Of a DNA stretch of 64,000 bases, positions 8,567 to 16,751 are shown in pieces. Each line of letters begins with the position of its first letter. Position 1 is the stretch's first letter. Location: contig CAZAEW010000002.1 of NCBI GenBank assembly GCA_964484065.1, positions 186,001-250,000 on the forward strand. Direction: 5' to 3'. Both the position numbers and the translations under genes were made by a program. Source of the DNA: JAEVLT01 sp964484065 (GTDB lineage Bacteria; Bacillota; Bacilli; Bacillales; Cytobacillaceae). A model generated the notes under the pieces. It searched no databases and was not told the DNA's origin. It worked only from the letters and a program-made list of their open reading frames with translations.

Positions 8567-9281
8567 GGTTGAGCAATTGACAAAACATTTTGGCAAGCTT
8601 GAAGTCTTAAAAGGAATTACAACAACGATCAAGCAAGGGGAAGTTGTGGCGATTATTGGACCTTCAGGTTCAGGAAAATCAACCTTTCTTCGCTGCATGA
8701 ATCTCCTTGAAACCCCGACATCGGGTCAAGTTTGGATTGGAAACGAGGAAGTAACCGATAAAAAAACAAATATCATGAAAGTTCGTCAAAATGTAGGGAT
8801 GGTTTTCCAGCACTTTCATTTATTTCCGCACAAAACCGTGCTGCAAAATTTAACCTATGCCCCAATAAAGGTAAAGCGGGTTTCAAAAGCAGATGCAGAA
8901 AAATTTGCCTATGAGCTGTTAGAAAGGGTTGGCCTTTCAGAAAAAGCCAATGAATATCCAAAAAGATTATCGGGAGGCCAGAAGCAGCGTGTCGCGATTG
9001 CCAGGGCACTAGCCATGAAGCCGGAGGTCATGCTTTTCGACGAGCCGACATCTGCCCTCGACCCTGAAATGGTCAAGGAAGTTTTGGAAGTAATGAAATC
9101 ACTGGCCCACACGGGGATGACAATGGCAATTGTAACCCATGAGATGGGTTTTGCACGTGAAGTGGCCGACAGGGTTCTTTTTCTTGACGGCGGAATATTA
9201 GTTGAAGATGCTCCCCCAAAAGAATTTTTTTCCAATCCAAAAAGCAAACGTGCGCAAGACTTCTTGCAAAAAATGCTTTAA
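8559..9281 (+). CDS. artR: Amino-acid ABC transporter ATP-binding protein
   Basis: Cytosolic ATPase that powers the ArtPQ importer, 240 aa. Walker A is GPSGSGKST (about residues 32-40), the Q-loop is VFQHFHLFPH, the signature LSGGQKQRVAIARAL, and Walker B VMLFDEPTSALDPE, followed by the switch His in VTHEMGFA. The GTG start overlaps the artQ stop by 8 bases, consistent with coupled translation. The HFHLFPH Q-loop is typical of polar amino-acid importers of the GlnQ/HisP type. Confidence 0.94.
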   Translation: MIKVEQLTKHFGKLEVLKGITTTIKQGEVVAIIGPSGSGKSTFLRCMNLLETPTSGQVWIGNEEVTDKKTNIMKVRQNVGMVFQHFHLFPHKTVLQNLTYAPIKVKRVSKADAEKFAYELLERVGLSEKANEYPKRLSGGQKQRVAIARALAMKPEVMLFDEPTSALDPEMVKEVLEVMKSLAHTGMTMAIVTHEMGFAREVADRVLFLDGGILVEDAPPKEFFSNPKSKRAQDFLQKML

Positions 9282-9291
9282 ACAGTATATG

Positions 9292-9334
9292 CTAGAGAAA
9301 AAGATGATCAAGATGATCATCTTTTTCTAGTTTT
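9292..9334 (+). terminator. Terminator after artR
   Basis: Long AT-rich stem (9292-9309 with 9315-9330) ending in TTTTTCTAGTTTTA. Confidence 0.75.
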
Positions 9335-9353
9335 ACCTGAGGAGAATTAATAT

Positions 9354-10328
9354 ATGAGGTTTCGAATTGGATATCGTACATTAAAAACAGCAGTCGGCAC
9401 TGCAGCAAGCATTTTCATCGCTCAGCAGCTTGGACTGCATAATTTTGCATCAGCAGGAATTATTACGATTCTTTGTATTCAAATTACCAAAAAAAGATCA
9501 ATTAGAACAGCATGGGACCGATTTTTGGCATGTGTTTTGGCAATGCCCTTTTCTGCTCTATTTTTTGAAGGATTTGGCTACCATCCTTTCGTGATTGGGA
9601 TTATCCTTTTATTCTTTATTCCTTTCATCGTAATGTTGAGAGCGAAGGATGGGGTTGTAACTAGCAGTGTTATTATTTTGCATATCTTTTCCGCACAGCA
9701 GATTTCGATGTCGCTTTTCGTGAATGAATTAGGTGTCATCATTACTGGAATTGGTGTTGCCCTAATTATGAATTTGTATATGCCAAGCGTCGATAAACAA
9801 ATGGACTATTATCAAGAGAAAATTGAAGAAAATTTCCGGAGGATTTTTTTCGAGATGATTCGCTATTTGCGCGAAGGTGACAGCGATTGGGATGGTAAAG
9901 AAATTACCGAAACCGCCAGAATAATCAGTGAAGCGAAAACCATTGCGATTCGTGATGTTGAAAACCGCCTTCGAAAAGAAGAATCTATTTATTATCAATA
10001 TTTCACAATGAGAGAAAAGCAGTTTGAAATTATCGAACGGGTTTTACCGGACGTTACCTCGATTACTAGCACAGTGAAACAAGGGAAAATGATTGCGGAT
10101 TTTCTTGAAGAACTCTCAAGCAATATTCACCCGGGGAATACGGCGATTATTTATATCAAAAAATTAATGAGCATGAAGGTTGAATTTGAGGAAAGCGAAC
10201 TTCCGAAAACAAGGCAGGAATTTGAGGCAAGAGCTGCTCTTTTACAGTTAGTGAATGAAATGGAGAGATATTTAATATTAAAAAGTTCGTTCAAGGGGCT
10301 TAAAAAAGCGAAAAAGTTAGAAAATTGA
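9354..10328 (+). CDS. yqjA: Aromatic acid exporter family membrane protein (YqjA-like)
   Basis: Membrane protein of 324 aa. The N-terminal half (about residues 10-145) is strongly hydrophobic with several membrane helices, as in the ArAE/FUSC family. The C-terminal half is a charged cytosolic helical domain. B. subtilis YqjA has the same length and place. The transported substrate is unknown. It starts at an ATG behind GAGGAGAAT and is followed by a palindromic terminator. Its only visible partner is the divergent small gene prli42. Confidence 0.78.
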   Translation: MRFRIGYRTLKTAVGTAASIFIAQQLGLHNFASAGIITILCIQITKKRSIRTAWDRFLACVLAMPFSALFFEGFGYHPFVIGIILLFFIPFIVMLRAKDGVVTSSVIILHIFSAQQISMSLFVNELGVIITGIGVALIMNLYMPSVDKQMDYYQEKIEENFRRIFFEMIRYLREGDSDWDGKEITETARIISEAKTIAIRDVENRLRKEESIYYQYFTMREKQFEIIERVLPDVTSITSTVKQGKMIADFLEELSSNIHPGNTAIIYIKKLMSMKVEFEESELPKTRQEFEARAALLQLVNEMERYLILKSSFKGLKKAKKLEN

Positions 10329-10347
10329 GGGGAAAGAGTAAAGACTA

Positions 10348-10377
10348 GGGACTGTTCCATGGAACAGTCCCGTTTTC
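10348..10377 (+). terminator. Terminator after yqjA (perfect 24-base palindrome)
   Basis: GGGACTGTTCC-AT-GGAACAGTCCC-type palindrome at 10348-10371 followed by GTTTTCATTT. It lies between the convergent ends of yqjA and prli42 and may serve both. Confidence 0.75.
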
Positions 10378-10379
10378 AT

Positions 10380-10478
10380 TTATTTAATAAATTGTCCAAT
10401 ACCTAACATAATGGTTGAAGCAAGCATCGCGATCAGCATCAAGTAGACAACGATTTTTCTTGTTTTCTTTTTAGACAT
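10380..10478 (-). CDS. prli42: Stressosome-associated miniprotein Prli42
   Basis: A 32-residue single-pass membrane protein. A basic N-terminus (MSKKKTRK) is followed by one hydrophobic helix (IVVYLMLIAMLASTIMLGIG). This matches the Prli42 family, which in Listeria anchors the stressosome to the membrane for SigB stress signalling. The ATG is preceded by GTGAGG at good spacing, and the stop lies just before the yqjA terminator. The call rests on size, charge pattern and the conserved LMLIAM core. No stressosome genes are in the window. Confidence 0.8.
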   Translation of the reverse strand: MSKKKTRKIVVYLMLIAMLASTIMLGIGQFIK

Positions 10479-10637
10479 AATAGGTACCTCACTTAACAAA
10501 AGTAGATATTCTTATTCTACAAAAAAAATTTTTTTAAAACAATGCAATTTCTGTTCAAAATAAGAAGGAATTATGAATTTTTTAACGAATAAGTAAATTG
10601 TCGAATAAATTCTAATTTTGAAAATTGAGGGGATATT

Positions 10638-11045
10638 ATGGTAAAAAAAGTCGATCACATAGGGGTAGCCGTTAAATCTCTCGAAGAAACCCTTCCATTT
10701 TATACGGAGGTATTAAGGCTCCCTCTTTTGGCTATTGAGGAAGTCGAAAGTGAAAAAGTTAAAGTTGCCTTCTTAGAAGTGGGTGAAACTCACATTGAAC
10801 TTCTTGAGCCGACATCGGAAGAAAGTGCAATTGCAAAATATATTGAAAAGCGCGGCGAAGGAATTCACCATATTGCTTTAGGGGTGGGATCTATTGAAGA
10901 TAGATTAAAGGAATTAAAGGAAAAGGGGATTCGTTTAATTCAAGAAGAACCAAAGATCGGTGCCGGCGGGGCAAAAGTTGCTTTTTTACATCCGAAAGCG
11001 ACAAAAGGTGTGCTATATGAATTATGCGAAAGGAAAGGAGAATAA
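10638..11045 (+). CDS. mce: Methylmalonyl-CoA epimerase
   Basis: Cytosolic metal-dependent epimerase (135 aa, VOC/glyoxalase fold) that interconverts (S)- and (R)-methylmalonyl-CoA, linking propionyl-CoA carboxylation to the mutase MutAB. The two beta-alpha-beta-beta-beta modules show the family motifs VDHIGVAV (metal His 7), THIELLEP and GIHHIALGV. The start has a GAGGGG site. It lies 6 bases before the carboxyltransferase gene, so the pair is an operon (yqjC-yqjD in B. subtilis). Confidence 0.93.
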   Translation: MVKKVDHIGVAVKSLEETLPFYTEVLRLPLLAIEEVESEKVKVAFLEVGETHIELLEPTSEESAIAKYIEKRGEGIHHIALGVGSIEDRLKELKEKGIRLIQEEPKIGAGGAKVAFLHPKATKGVLYELCERKGE

Positions 11046-11051
11046 AAAGCA

Positions 11052-12605
11052 ATGAGCGATATTTATGAAAAAATAAATGAACTGTATGACAAAAGACGTG
11101 AGGTAGAACTTGGTGGCGGCGATGAAAGAATTCTTAAGCAGCATGAAAAAGGAAAATTAACAGCCAGAGAAAGAATTGATCTTTTATTGGATGAAGGAAC
11201 ATTTGTTGAGATCAATCCATTTATTGAACATCGCAGCAGCGATTTTGGACTTGCTGATATGAAAGGCCCTGGAGATGGGGTTGTAACTGGATACGGAAAA
11301 GTAAACGGCCGTCCTGTTTATTTATTTTCTCAAGACTTTACTGTTTTTGGCGGCGCTTTAGGGGAAATGCATGCGAAGAAAATTGCGAATGTTATGGATT
11401 TAGCTGCTAAAAATGGAGCGCCTTTTATTGGACTTAATGATTCCGGCGGTGCGAGAATTCAAGAGGGTGTTGTTTCTCTTGACGGATATGGATGGATCTT
11501 CTATCGGAATTCCATTTATTCCGGCGTGATTCCGCAAATTTCAGTAATTATGGGACCATGTGCAGGGGGTGCGGTTTATTCACCAGCCATCACCGATTTC
11601 GTACTCATGGTTGAAAAAACAAGCCAAATGTTTATTACCGGACCAAAAGTAATTGAAGCCGTTACTGGTGAGAAAATTACCTCCGAAGGTCTTGGCGGAG
11701 CTAAAGTGCACAACACGATCAGCGGAAATGCCCATTTCGCATGTGAGTCGGAAGCTAAAGCCTTACAAGATGTACGCAGACTTCTTAGCTACCTTCCGCA
11801 AAACAACCAGGAAAAAACACCTATGCAAAAAGTGGATGAGGATGATTTCAACTATCGTCCGGATTTAGCGGAACTTATTCCGTTTGATGCTGTTCGTCCA
11901 TATGATGTACACGTAGTAATCGATCAAGTATGTGACGAAGGCTCTTTCATGGAGATTCAAAAAGATTTTGCGAAGAACATTGTTGTTGGTTTTGCAAGAA
12001 TTGCCGGCGAAACCGTTGGTCTTGTCTGCAATCAGCCAAAATTTATGGCAGGCGGGCTTGACATCGATTCTTCGGACAAAGCTTCAAGATTTATTCGCAC
12101 CTGTGATGCGTATAATATTCCGATTATTACATTTGAAGACGTTACCGGTTTCTTCCCTGGTGTTAAACAAGAGCATGGGGGAATTATCCGCCACGGAGCG
12201 AAAATTTTATATGCATACTCCGAAGCAACTGTACCAAAACTTACGGTTATCTTGCGTAAAGCGTTTGGCGGCGCATACGTTGCATTGAACAGTAAATCAA
12301 TCGGCGCCGACCTTGTATTTGCATGGCCAAATGCTGAGATCGCTGTAATGGGTGCACAAGGTGCTGCAAATATTATTTTTGCGAAAGAAATCGCAAACAG
12401 TGATAATCCGGAAGAAACTAGAGCACAAAAGATTGAAGAATATCGTGAAAAATTTGCTAATCCGTATGTAGCTGCAGCTCGCGGCATGGTCGATGATGTT
12501 ATCGATCCGCGTGAAACAAGAATTAAGCTCATTCATGGATTAGAAATGCTTCGCAATAAAAAAGAAACCAGACCATACAAAAAACACGGAAATATTCCTT
12601 TGTAA
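11052..12605 (+). CDS. yqjD: Acyl-CoA carboxylase carboxyltransferase subunit (propionyl-CoA type)
   Basis: Beta subunit of a biotin-dependent acyl-CoA carboxylase, most likely propionyl-CoA carboxylase, giving (S)-methylmalonyl-CoA. The product is 517 aa with two crotonase-like halves: an N-terminal acyl-CoA site with NDSGGARIQEG and GPCAGGAVYSP, and a C-terminal biotin site with DVTGFFPGVKQE and RKAFGGAYVAL. Methylmalonyl-CoA decarboxylase alpha subunits look alike. The mce neighbour and mutAB cluster favour the propionate route. No biotin carboxylase or biotin carrier gene is in the window, so those subunits must come from elsewhere. Confidence 0.9.
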   Translation: MSDIYEKINELYDKRREVELGGGDERILKQHEKGKLTARERIDLLLDEGTFVEINPFIEHRSSDFGLADMKGPGDGVVTGYGKVNGRPVYLFSQDFTVFGGALGEMHAKKIANVMDLAAKNGAPFIGLNDSGGARIQEGVVSLDGYGWIFYRNSIYSGVIPQISVIMGPCAGGAVYSPAITDFVLMVEKTSQMFITGPKVIEAVTGEKITSEGLGGAKVHNTISGNAHFACESEAKALQDVRRLLSYLPQNNQEKTPMQKVDEDDFNYRPDLAELIPFDAVRPYDVHVVIDQVCDEGSFMEIQKDFAKNIVVGFARIAGETVGLVCNQPKFMAGGLDIDSSDKASRFIRTCDAYNIPIITFEDVTGFFPGVKQEHGGIIRHGAKILYAYSEATVPKLTVILRKAFGGAYVALNSKSIGADLVFAWPNAEIAVMGAQGAANIIFAKEIANSDNPEETRAQKIEEYREKFANPYVAAARGMVDDVIDPRETRIKLIHGLEMLRNKKETRPYKKHGNIPL

Positions 12606-12614
12606 TTCGAATCA

Positions 12615-12652
12615 CAACCCCTTGCGATATATACCGCAAGGGGTTGTTTTTC
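12615..12652 (+). terminator. Terminator after yqjD
   Basis: Twelve-base stem (12615-12626 with 12635-12646) followed by TTTTTCTTT. Confidence 0.92.
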
Positions 12653-12711
12653 TTTACTTCCTATAAATCAGCGATTAAAGTTTTGTTCGATACGGGAGGG
12701 TAAGCTTTTAT

Positions 12712-12741
12712 TTGAAGCCACAAACAGGGAAAGGGTATACT
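12712..12741 (+). promoter_or_regulatory. Candidate SigA promoter for yqjE
   Basis: TTGAAG (12712-12717) and TATACT (12736-12741) with an 18-base spacer, about 30 bases before the ribosome site. Confidence 0.5.
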
Positions 12742-12773
12742 GAAAAGAGTACAGATATAGGAGGCTGACGAAC

Positions 12774-13895
12774 ATGATTAATCAGGAACGTCTTTTAAAT
12801 GAATTTTTAGAGCTTGTCCAAATTGATTCGGAAACGAAATATGAGGCTGAAATCGCCAAAGTATTAAAACAAAAATTCTCTGACTTAGGTCTTTCTGTTT
12901 TTGAAGATGATACAACTGCCAAGACAGGACATGGGGCAGGGAATTTAATTTGTACGCTTGATGCGGTAAAAGAAGCGGTTGATCCTATTTACTTTACTTC
13001 TCATATGGACACCGTTGTGCCGGCAAAGGGTGTTAAGCCGTCCGTTCAGGATGGATATGTTGTCACGGACGGAACAACCATTTTAGGCGCCGATGATAAA
13101 GCTGGCTTGGCTGTAATGCTTGAAACGATCCGTGTGTTAAAGGAAAATAACATCCCTCATGGTACAATTCAATTTGTCATAACAGTCGGGGAAGAATCAG
13201 GACTTGTCGGGGCAAAGGAAATCGCACCAAGCCTTTTAAAAGCAAAATATGGTTATGCTTTGGATAGCGATGGGAAAGTGGGGAATGTGGTAGTTGCTGC
13301 TCCTACTCAGGCAAAAGTGAAAGCTGTTATTTATGGGAAAACAGCCCATGCCGGCGTTGCCCCGGAAAAAGGAGTCTCTGCGATTACCATTGCTGCTAAA
13401 GCCATTGCTAAGATGCCGCTTGGAAGAATTGATGAAGACACGACTGCCAACATCGGCCGTTTTGAAGGCGGGTCAGCAACCAATATTGTTTGTGACCGGG
13501 TTGATATACTCTCTGAAGCACGTTCCATTGTTCCTGAGAAAATGAATACCCAAGTACAAAAAATGAAAGATGCATTTGAAACGACTGCTGCTCAAATGGG
13601 AGGAAGAGCTGAGGTTGAAGTAGTCGTAATGTATCCTGGATTTAAATTTGGTGAGGGCGACGAGGTAGTTGAGATTGCCAAAAAGGCGGCAGCCAAGATT
13701 GGGCGCCCCTGCGAGCTGCAAAAAAGCGGCGGAGGCAGTGATGCCAATGTATTTAACGGACTGAACATTCCAACTGTTAACCTTGCCGTAGGCTATGAAG
13801 AGATCCATACTACAAAGGAGCGCATGCCGGTGGAAGAGCTGTATAAACTCGGCGAAATGACGCTCGCCATCATTGAAGAGGTAACCAATCGTTAA
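12774..13895 (+). CDS. yqjE: M20 family tripeptidase-like metallopeptidase
   Basis: Cytosolic zinc aminopeptidase of the M20/PepT-like family, 373 aa. Metal and catalytic motifs appear in order: SHMDTVVP (first metal His with catalytic Asp), GADDKAGLA (bridging Asp) and GEESGLVGAK (catalytic Glu). The lid domain carries AHAGVAPEKG, and the last metal His is probably in YEEIHTTKE. It starts at an ATG behind TAGGAGG. It stands alone between terminators. The natural substrate is not visible in the sequence. Confidence 0.88.
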   Translation: MINQERLLNEFLELVQIDSETKYEAEIAKVLKQKFSDLGLSVFEDDTTAKTGHGAGNLICTLDAVKEAVDPIYFTSHMDTVVPAKGVKPSVQDGYVVTDGTTILGADDKAGLAVMLETIRVLKENNIPHGTIQFVITVGEESGLVGAKEIAPSLLKAKYGYALDSDGKVGNVVVAAPTQAKVKAVIYGKTAHAGVAPEKGVSAITIAAKAIAKMPLGRIDEDTTANIGRFEGGSATNIVCDRVDILSEARSIVPEKMNTQVQKMKDAFETTAAQMGGRAEVEVVVMYPGFKFGEGDEVVEIAKKAAAKIGRPCELQKSGGGSDANVFNGLNIPTVNLAVGYEEIHTTKERMPVEELYKLGEMTLAIIEEVTNR

Positions 13896-13922
13896 CTGAA
13901 CCCGCTAATTGCAAATAGAAAT

Positions 13923-13960
13923 GGGGCTGTCAAAAACTACTTTCTTGACAGCCCCATTAA
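13923..13960. terminator. Bidirectional terminator between yqjE and dinB
   Basis: Eleven-base stem (13923-13933 with 13945-13955). It lies between convergent genes and overlaps the dinB stop region. Confidence 0.75.
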
Positions 13961-15240
13961 TGGTTATTTTTTTCTTTATTACTGTTTGGAATAGATCTTA
14001 GAAAGTCTTTATTAAAGCTGGTATCCGTCCCAATGCTGTGCTCGGGATCCGCCTGATGGTGCCCGGCGTTTTCAATAATGTTTTTCCCGTACTTTTCACG
14101 CAGTTCAGAAACAGCCCTAAGCAGCGGTTCTTTTTTTGCTTCCTTCTCAAAAGAAAATAAGTCAAGCTGCTTCACCGCATGATCTTCTTCTATTAAATCC
14201 GAACCGGTAATTCCTAAAAGCCTGATAGGGTCCCCGTTCCAATGTTTAAGGAAAAGCTGCTTAGAAAGAGAGCTGATTTCTTCCTTAAAGCGGATTGGAT
14301 TGTCTAACTTTTTACTTCGTGTAATTGTCCTTCTGTCTTTATAACGAATTGTGATACCTATGGCAGTTGTGAATACATTTTTTCGTTTTAATCTGGCTGA
14401 AACTTTTTCTGCCAGACGATCAAAAACTTGAAAAAGCTCCTGCTGATTGGCAACGTCTTTTGGAAGAGTTGTTGAATTGCCGATACTTTTAAATTCCACG
14501 GCTGAGTCGGGATCAACAAGTCTTGGATCATTTCCATTGGCTCTTTCTTTTAACCGAATTCCGTTAATTCCAAGCAAGTTCTTAAGCTGGACTTCATTTC
14601 CGTTTGCAAGGTCTCCGATTGTTTTAATCCCGATTGTTCTAAGCTTTTCAGCGGTTTTCTTTCCGACTCCATGCATCTCACTGGAGTCAAGGGGCCAGAG
14701 AATCTTCTTAACATCTCGTTTGCGTAAAATGGTAATCCCCATTGGTTTTTTCATGTCGGAAGCCATTTTCGCTAAAAACTTGTTAGGGGCAATCCCGATG
14801 CTGCAGGGAAGGTCGAGTTCGTTTAAAATTCTTGACTGAATGGTTTGGGCAATTTCAAGCGGGCTGCCAAACCGGTAGCTGTCAGTTATATCCATGTATC
14901 CTTCATCGATCGATACCGGCTCCACAAGGTCCGTATATTGCCTTAATAATTCAAACATTCCGATTGATGCAGCGCGATATCGGTCAAAATTAGGCGCTTT
15001 GACAATTAAGCCGGGACACAGTTTTTTGGCTTCCCACAGCGGCATCGTAGTTTTAACGCCAAACCCGCGTGCTTCGTAGCTGCAGGTCACAATGATTCCT
15101 CTGCGTTCTTCGACATTTCCGGCAATCGCAAGCGGCTTTCCCTTTAGAGTGGGGTCATAGGCCATTTCAACAGAAGCATAGAAACTGTTCATATCAACAT
15201 GAAGAATCACTCTTCCATTTTTTGGATACATTTGCTGCAT
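13957..15240 (-). CDS. dinB: DNA polymerase IV (Y-family)
   Basis: Low-fidelity translesion polymerase, 427 aa. The palm domain has HVDMNSFYASVE (first catalytic Asp) and SIDEGYMD (second Asp-Glu pair). Helix-hairpin-helix thumb motifs follow (GVGKKTAEKLRTIGI), then the little-finger domain near residues 240-350. The C-terminal tail contains QLDLFSFE, matching the QLxLF beta-clamp-binding motif. It starts at the ATG at 15240. Orthologous to yqjH by position. No LexA box was seen upstream, unlike yqjW in this window. Confidence 0.95.
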   Translation of the reverse strand: MQQMYPKNGRVILHVDMNSFYASVEMAYDPTLKGKPLAIAGNVEERRGIIVTCSYEARGFGVKTTMPLWEAKKLCPGLIVKAPNFDRYRAASIGMFELLRQYTDLVEPVSIDEGYMDITDSYRFGSPLEIAQTIQSRILNELDLPCSIGIAPNKFLAKMASDMKKPMGITILRKRDVKKILWPLDSSEMHGVGKKTAEKLRTIGIKTIGDLANGNEVQLKNLLGINGIRLKERANGNDPRLVDPDSAVEFKSIGNSTTLPKDVANQQELFQVFDRLAEKVSARLKRKNVFTTAIGITIRYKDRRTITRSKKLDNPIRFKEEISSLSKQLFLKHWNGDPIRLLGITGSDLIEEDHAVKQLDLFSFEKEAKKEPLLRAVSELREKYGKNIIENAGHHQADPEHSIGTDTSFNKDFLRSIPNSNKEKNNH

Positions 15241-15294
15241 GCTGCCACTTCCTTCATACTGCTGAATGATGTCTTAACAAGACAGGGGCACGCG

Positions 15295-15753
15295 TTAACG
15301 TATATCGCCAAGGAAATCACGAACCAAATTTATTCCCTCCAACGAGTTCACAAGATTATTGGGATTCATCACAGCAACCAAGCGTCCGCTTAGGCTGGCA
15401 ACCCCTTCAAGATACTCGGTTTTGGATGTTGAGATTAAACCGACTCTTTTTATGTTTTCCGAAGGGATTTCAATAATTTCCTTTGCTTCATTAACAAGAA
15501 TCCCCAACATCACCCCTTCTATTTGGATCACAACGAGTCTGCTGCTTTCATCAATAGTCATGAAGCGATGGTAAAAAATAAACTCTAGATCAAGCACAGG
15601 AATGATTTGTTCCCTGATTTCAATAACTCCTTTTATATAGTCAGGCATCTGGGGAATTGGAGAAAGTCCATCTGTTTTTTCAATGGAAACAACATAATGC
15701 ATAGGAATTGCGTAGTCTTCAGTTCCAGTCCGAAAAATAACCACTTGGCTCAT
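15295..15753 (-). CDS. CheW-like chemotaxis coupling protein
   Basis: Single-domain CheW homologue, 152 aa, of the family that couples chemoreceptors to CheA. It has a typical beta-barrel pattern: VVIFRTGTEDYAIPM, PDYIKGVIEIREQIIPVLDL, then RLVVIQIEG, and a C-terminal YLEGVASLSGRLVAVMNP. No CheA, receptor or CheY gene is nearby. It lies 54 bases upstream of dinB on the same strand and may be co-transcribed with it. The family is clear, but whether it works in chemotaxis or another signalling array is not. Confidence 0.85.
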   Translation of the reverse strand: MSQVVIFRTGTEDYAIPMHYVVSIEKTDGLSPIPQMPDYIKGVIEIREQIIPVLDLEFIFYHRFMTIDESSRLVVIQIEGVMLGILVNEAKEIIEIPSENIKRVGLISTSKTEYLEGVASLSGRLVAVMNPNNLVNSLEGINLVRDFLGDIR

Positions 15754-15935
15754 ATATGTTCATTGATCCTCCCTTAGAAGCGTAAATGTTATGTATATGA
15801 CTACTATATCATGACTTGCAGAAAAAATTAGCACCCCTGCGAATAATCAAAATAATTTCAATTGTTTTCCCTTTTAAGTAAGGTAAAATATTGATAGAAT
15901 CTTAACTAATTCAATTAAGAAAGAAGCGGTGTATT

Positions 15936-16640
15936 ATGTCAAAAGAAGAACTGGAACATGTTGAAGATCATTTTACCGCATCAGATTTAATTCGGGATAT
16001 TGTTATAGGAATGTCTGATGGACTTACGGTTCCTTTTGCTCTTGCTGCGGGGCTTTCAGGAGCAGTGGATACGACTGCGTTAATTCTCACGGCAGGCGGA
16101 GCAGAAATTGCCGCCGGATCTGTGGCAATGGGGCTGGGAGGGTACCTTGCAGCGAGAACAGATGCAGAACATTATGAATCGGAACTTGAGCGGGAACAAA
16201 GGGAAATCGTTGAATTGCCGGATAGAGAAGAAGAGGAGGTACGGGAAATCTTTCAGGAATACGGCCTGGAGGAGGAGCATATACAATCGATTATTGCCAC
16301 ATTAAAAAAGCACCCTGACAAGTGGGTTGATCTGATGATGAGATTTGAACTCGGCCTGGAAAAACCTGAGCCAACCAGAGCGCGAAACAGCGCGTTGACA
16401 ATTGCAATTTCATATATTTTAGGCGGGTTTATTCCGCTGCTCCCATACTTCTTTTTCATGAACGATCCAATTTCAGGATTAAAAGTATCCGTCGTCGTAA
16501 CATTAATAGCTTTAGCTATCTTTGGTTACATAAAAGGTAAATTCACGGGGACACCGCCTTGGAAGAGCGCCTTCCAAACAACCATTGTGGGCGGATTGGC
16601 AGCGGCCGTTGCATTTGGTCTTGCACGGTTAATATCATAG
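15936..16640 (+). CDS. VIT1/CCC1 family iron/manganese transporter
   Basis: Membrane protein of 234 aa from the vacuolar-iron-transporter family, which moves Fe2+ or Mn2+. TM1-TM2 (about residues 20-70) contain the family signature IVIGMSDGLTVPFALAAGL. Next is GGAEIAAGSVAMGLGGYLA, then an acidic helical metal-binding loop (about residues 75-135) rich in Glu. Three C-terminal helices (about 150-232) complete the fold. It has a plausible start behind AAGAAG and its own terminator. Metal preference and direction (efflux or storage) are inferred only from the family. Confidence 0.87.
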   Translation: MSKEELEHVEDHFTASDLIRDIVIGMSDGLTVPFALAAGLSGAVDTTALILTAGGAEIAAGSVAMGLGGYLAARTDAEHYESELEREQREIVELPDREEEEVREIFQEYGLEEEHIQSIIATLKKHPDKWVDLMMRFELGLEKPEPTRARNSALTIAISYILGGFIPLLPYFFFMNDPISGLKVSVVVTLIALAIFGYIKGKFTGTPPWKSAFQTTIVGGLAAAVAFGLARLIS

Positions 16641-16675
16641 AAAAAACATAAGAGCTGTCTGAAAAGCCCCTGGTC

Positions 16676-16722
16676 AAGAAGATGGAGAAAAACTCTTCAA
16701 TTTTCTCCATCTTCTTTTATTA
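16676..16722. terminator. Bidirectional terminator between the VIT gene and zwf
   Basis: Sixteen-base stem (16676-16691 with 16701-16716) between convergent genes, with T runs on both sides. Confidence 0.85.
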
Positions 16723-16751
16723 TTAATAGTGGTTTAGTTTCAAGGAGCTAT

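Noticed and set aside
12032..12532. Open frame of 166 codons on the minus strand inside yqjD
   Set aside because: Antisense to the conserved carboxyltransferase C-terminal half; no ribosome site and no domain.
15241..15294. LexA box expected before dinB
   Set aside because: No GAAC-N4-GTTC-like sequence was found here or just upstream of the cheW-like gene.
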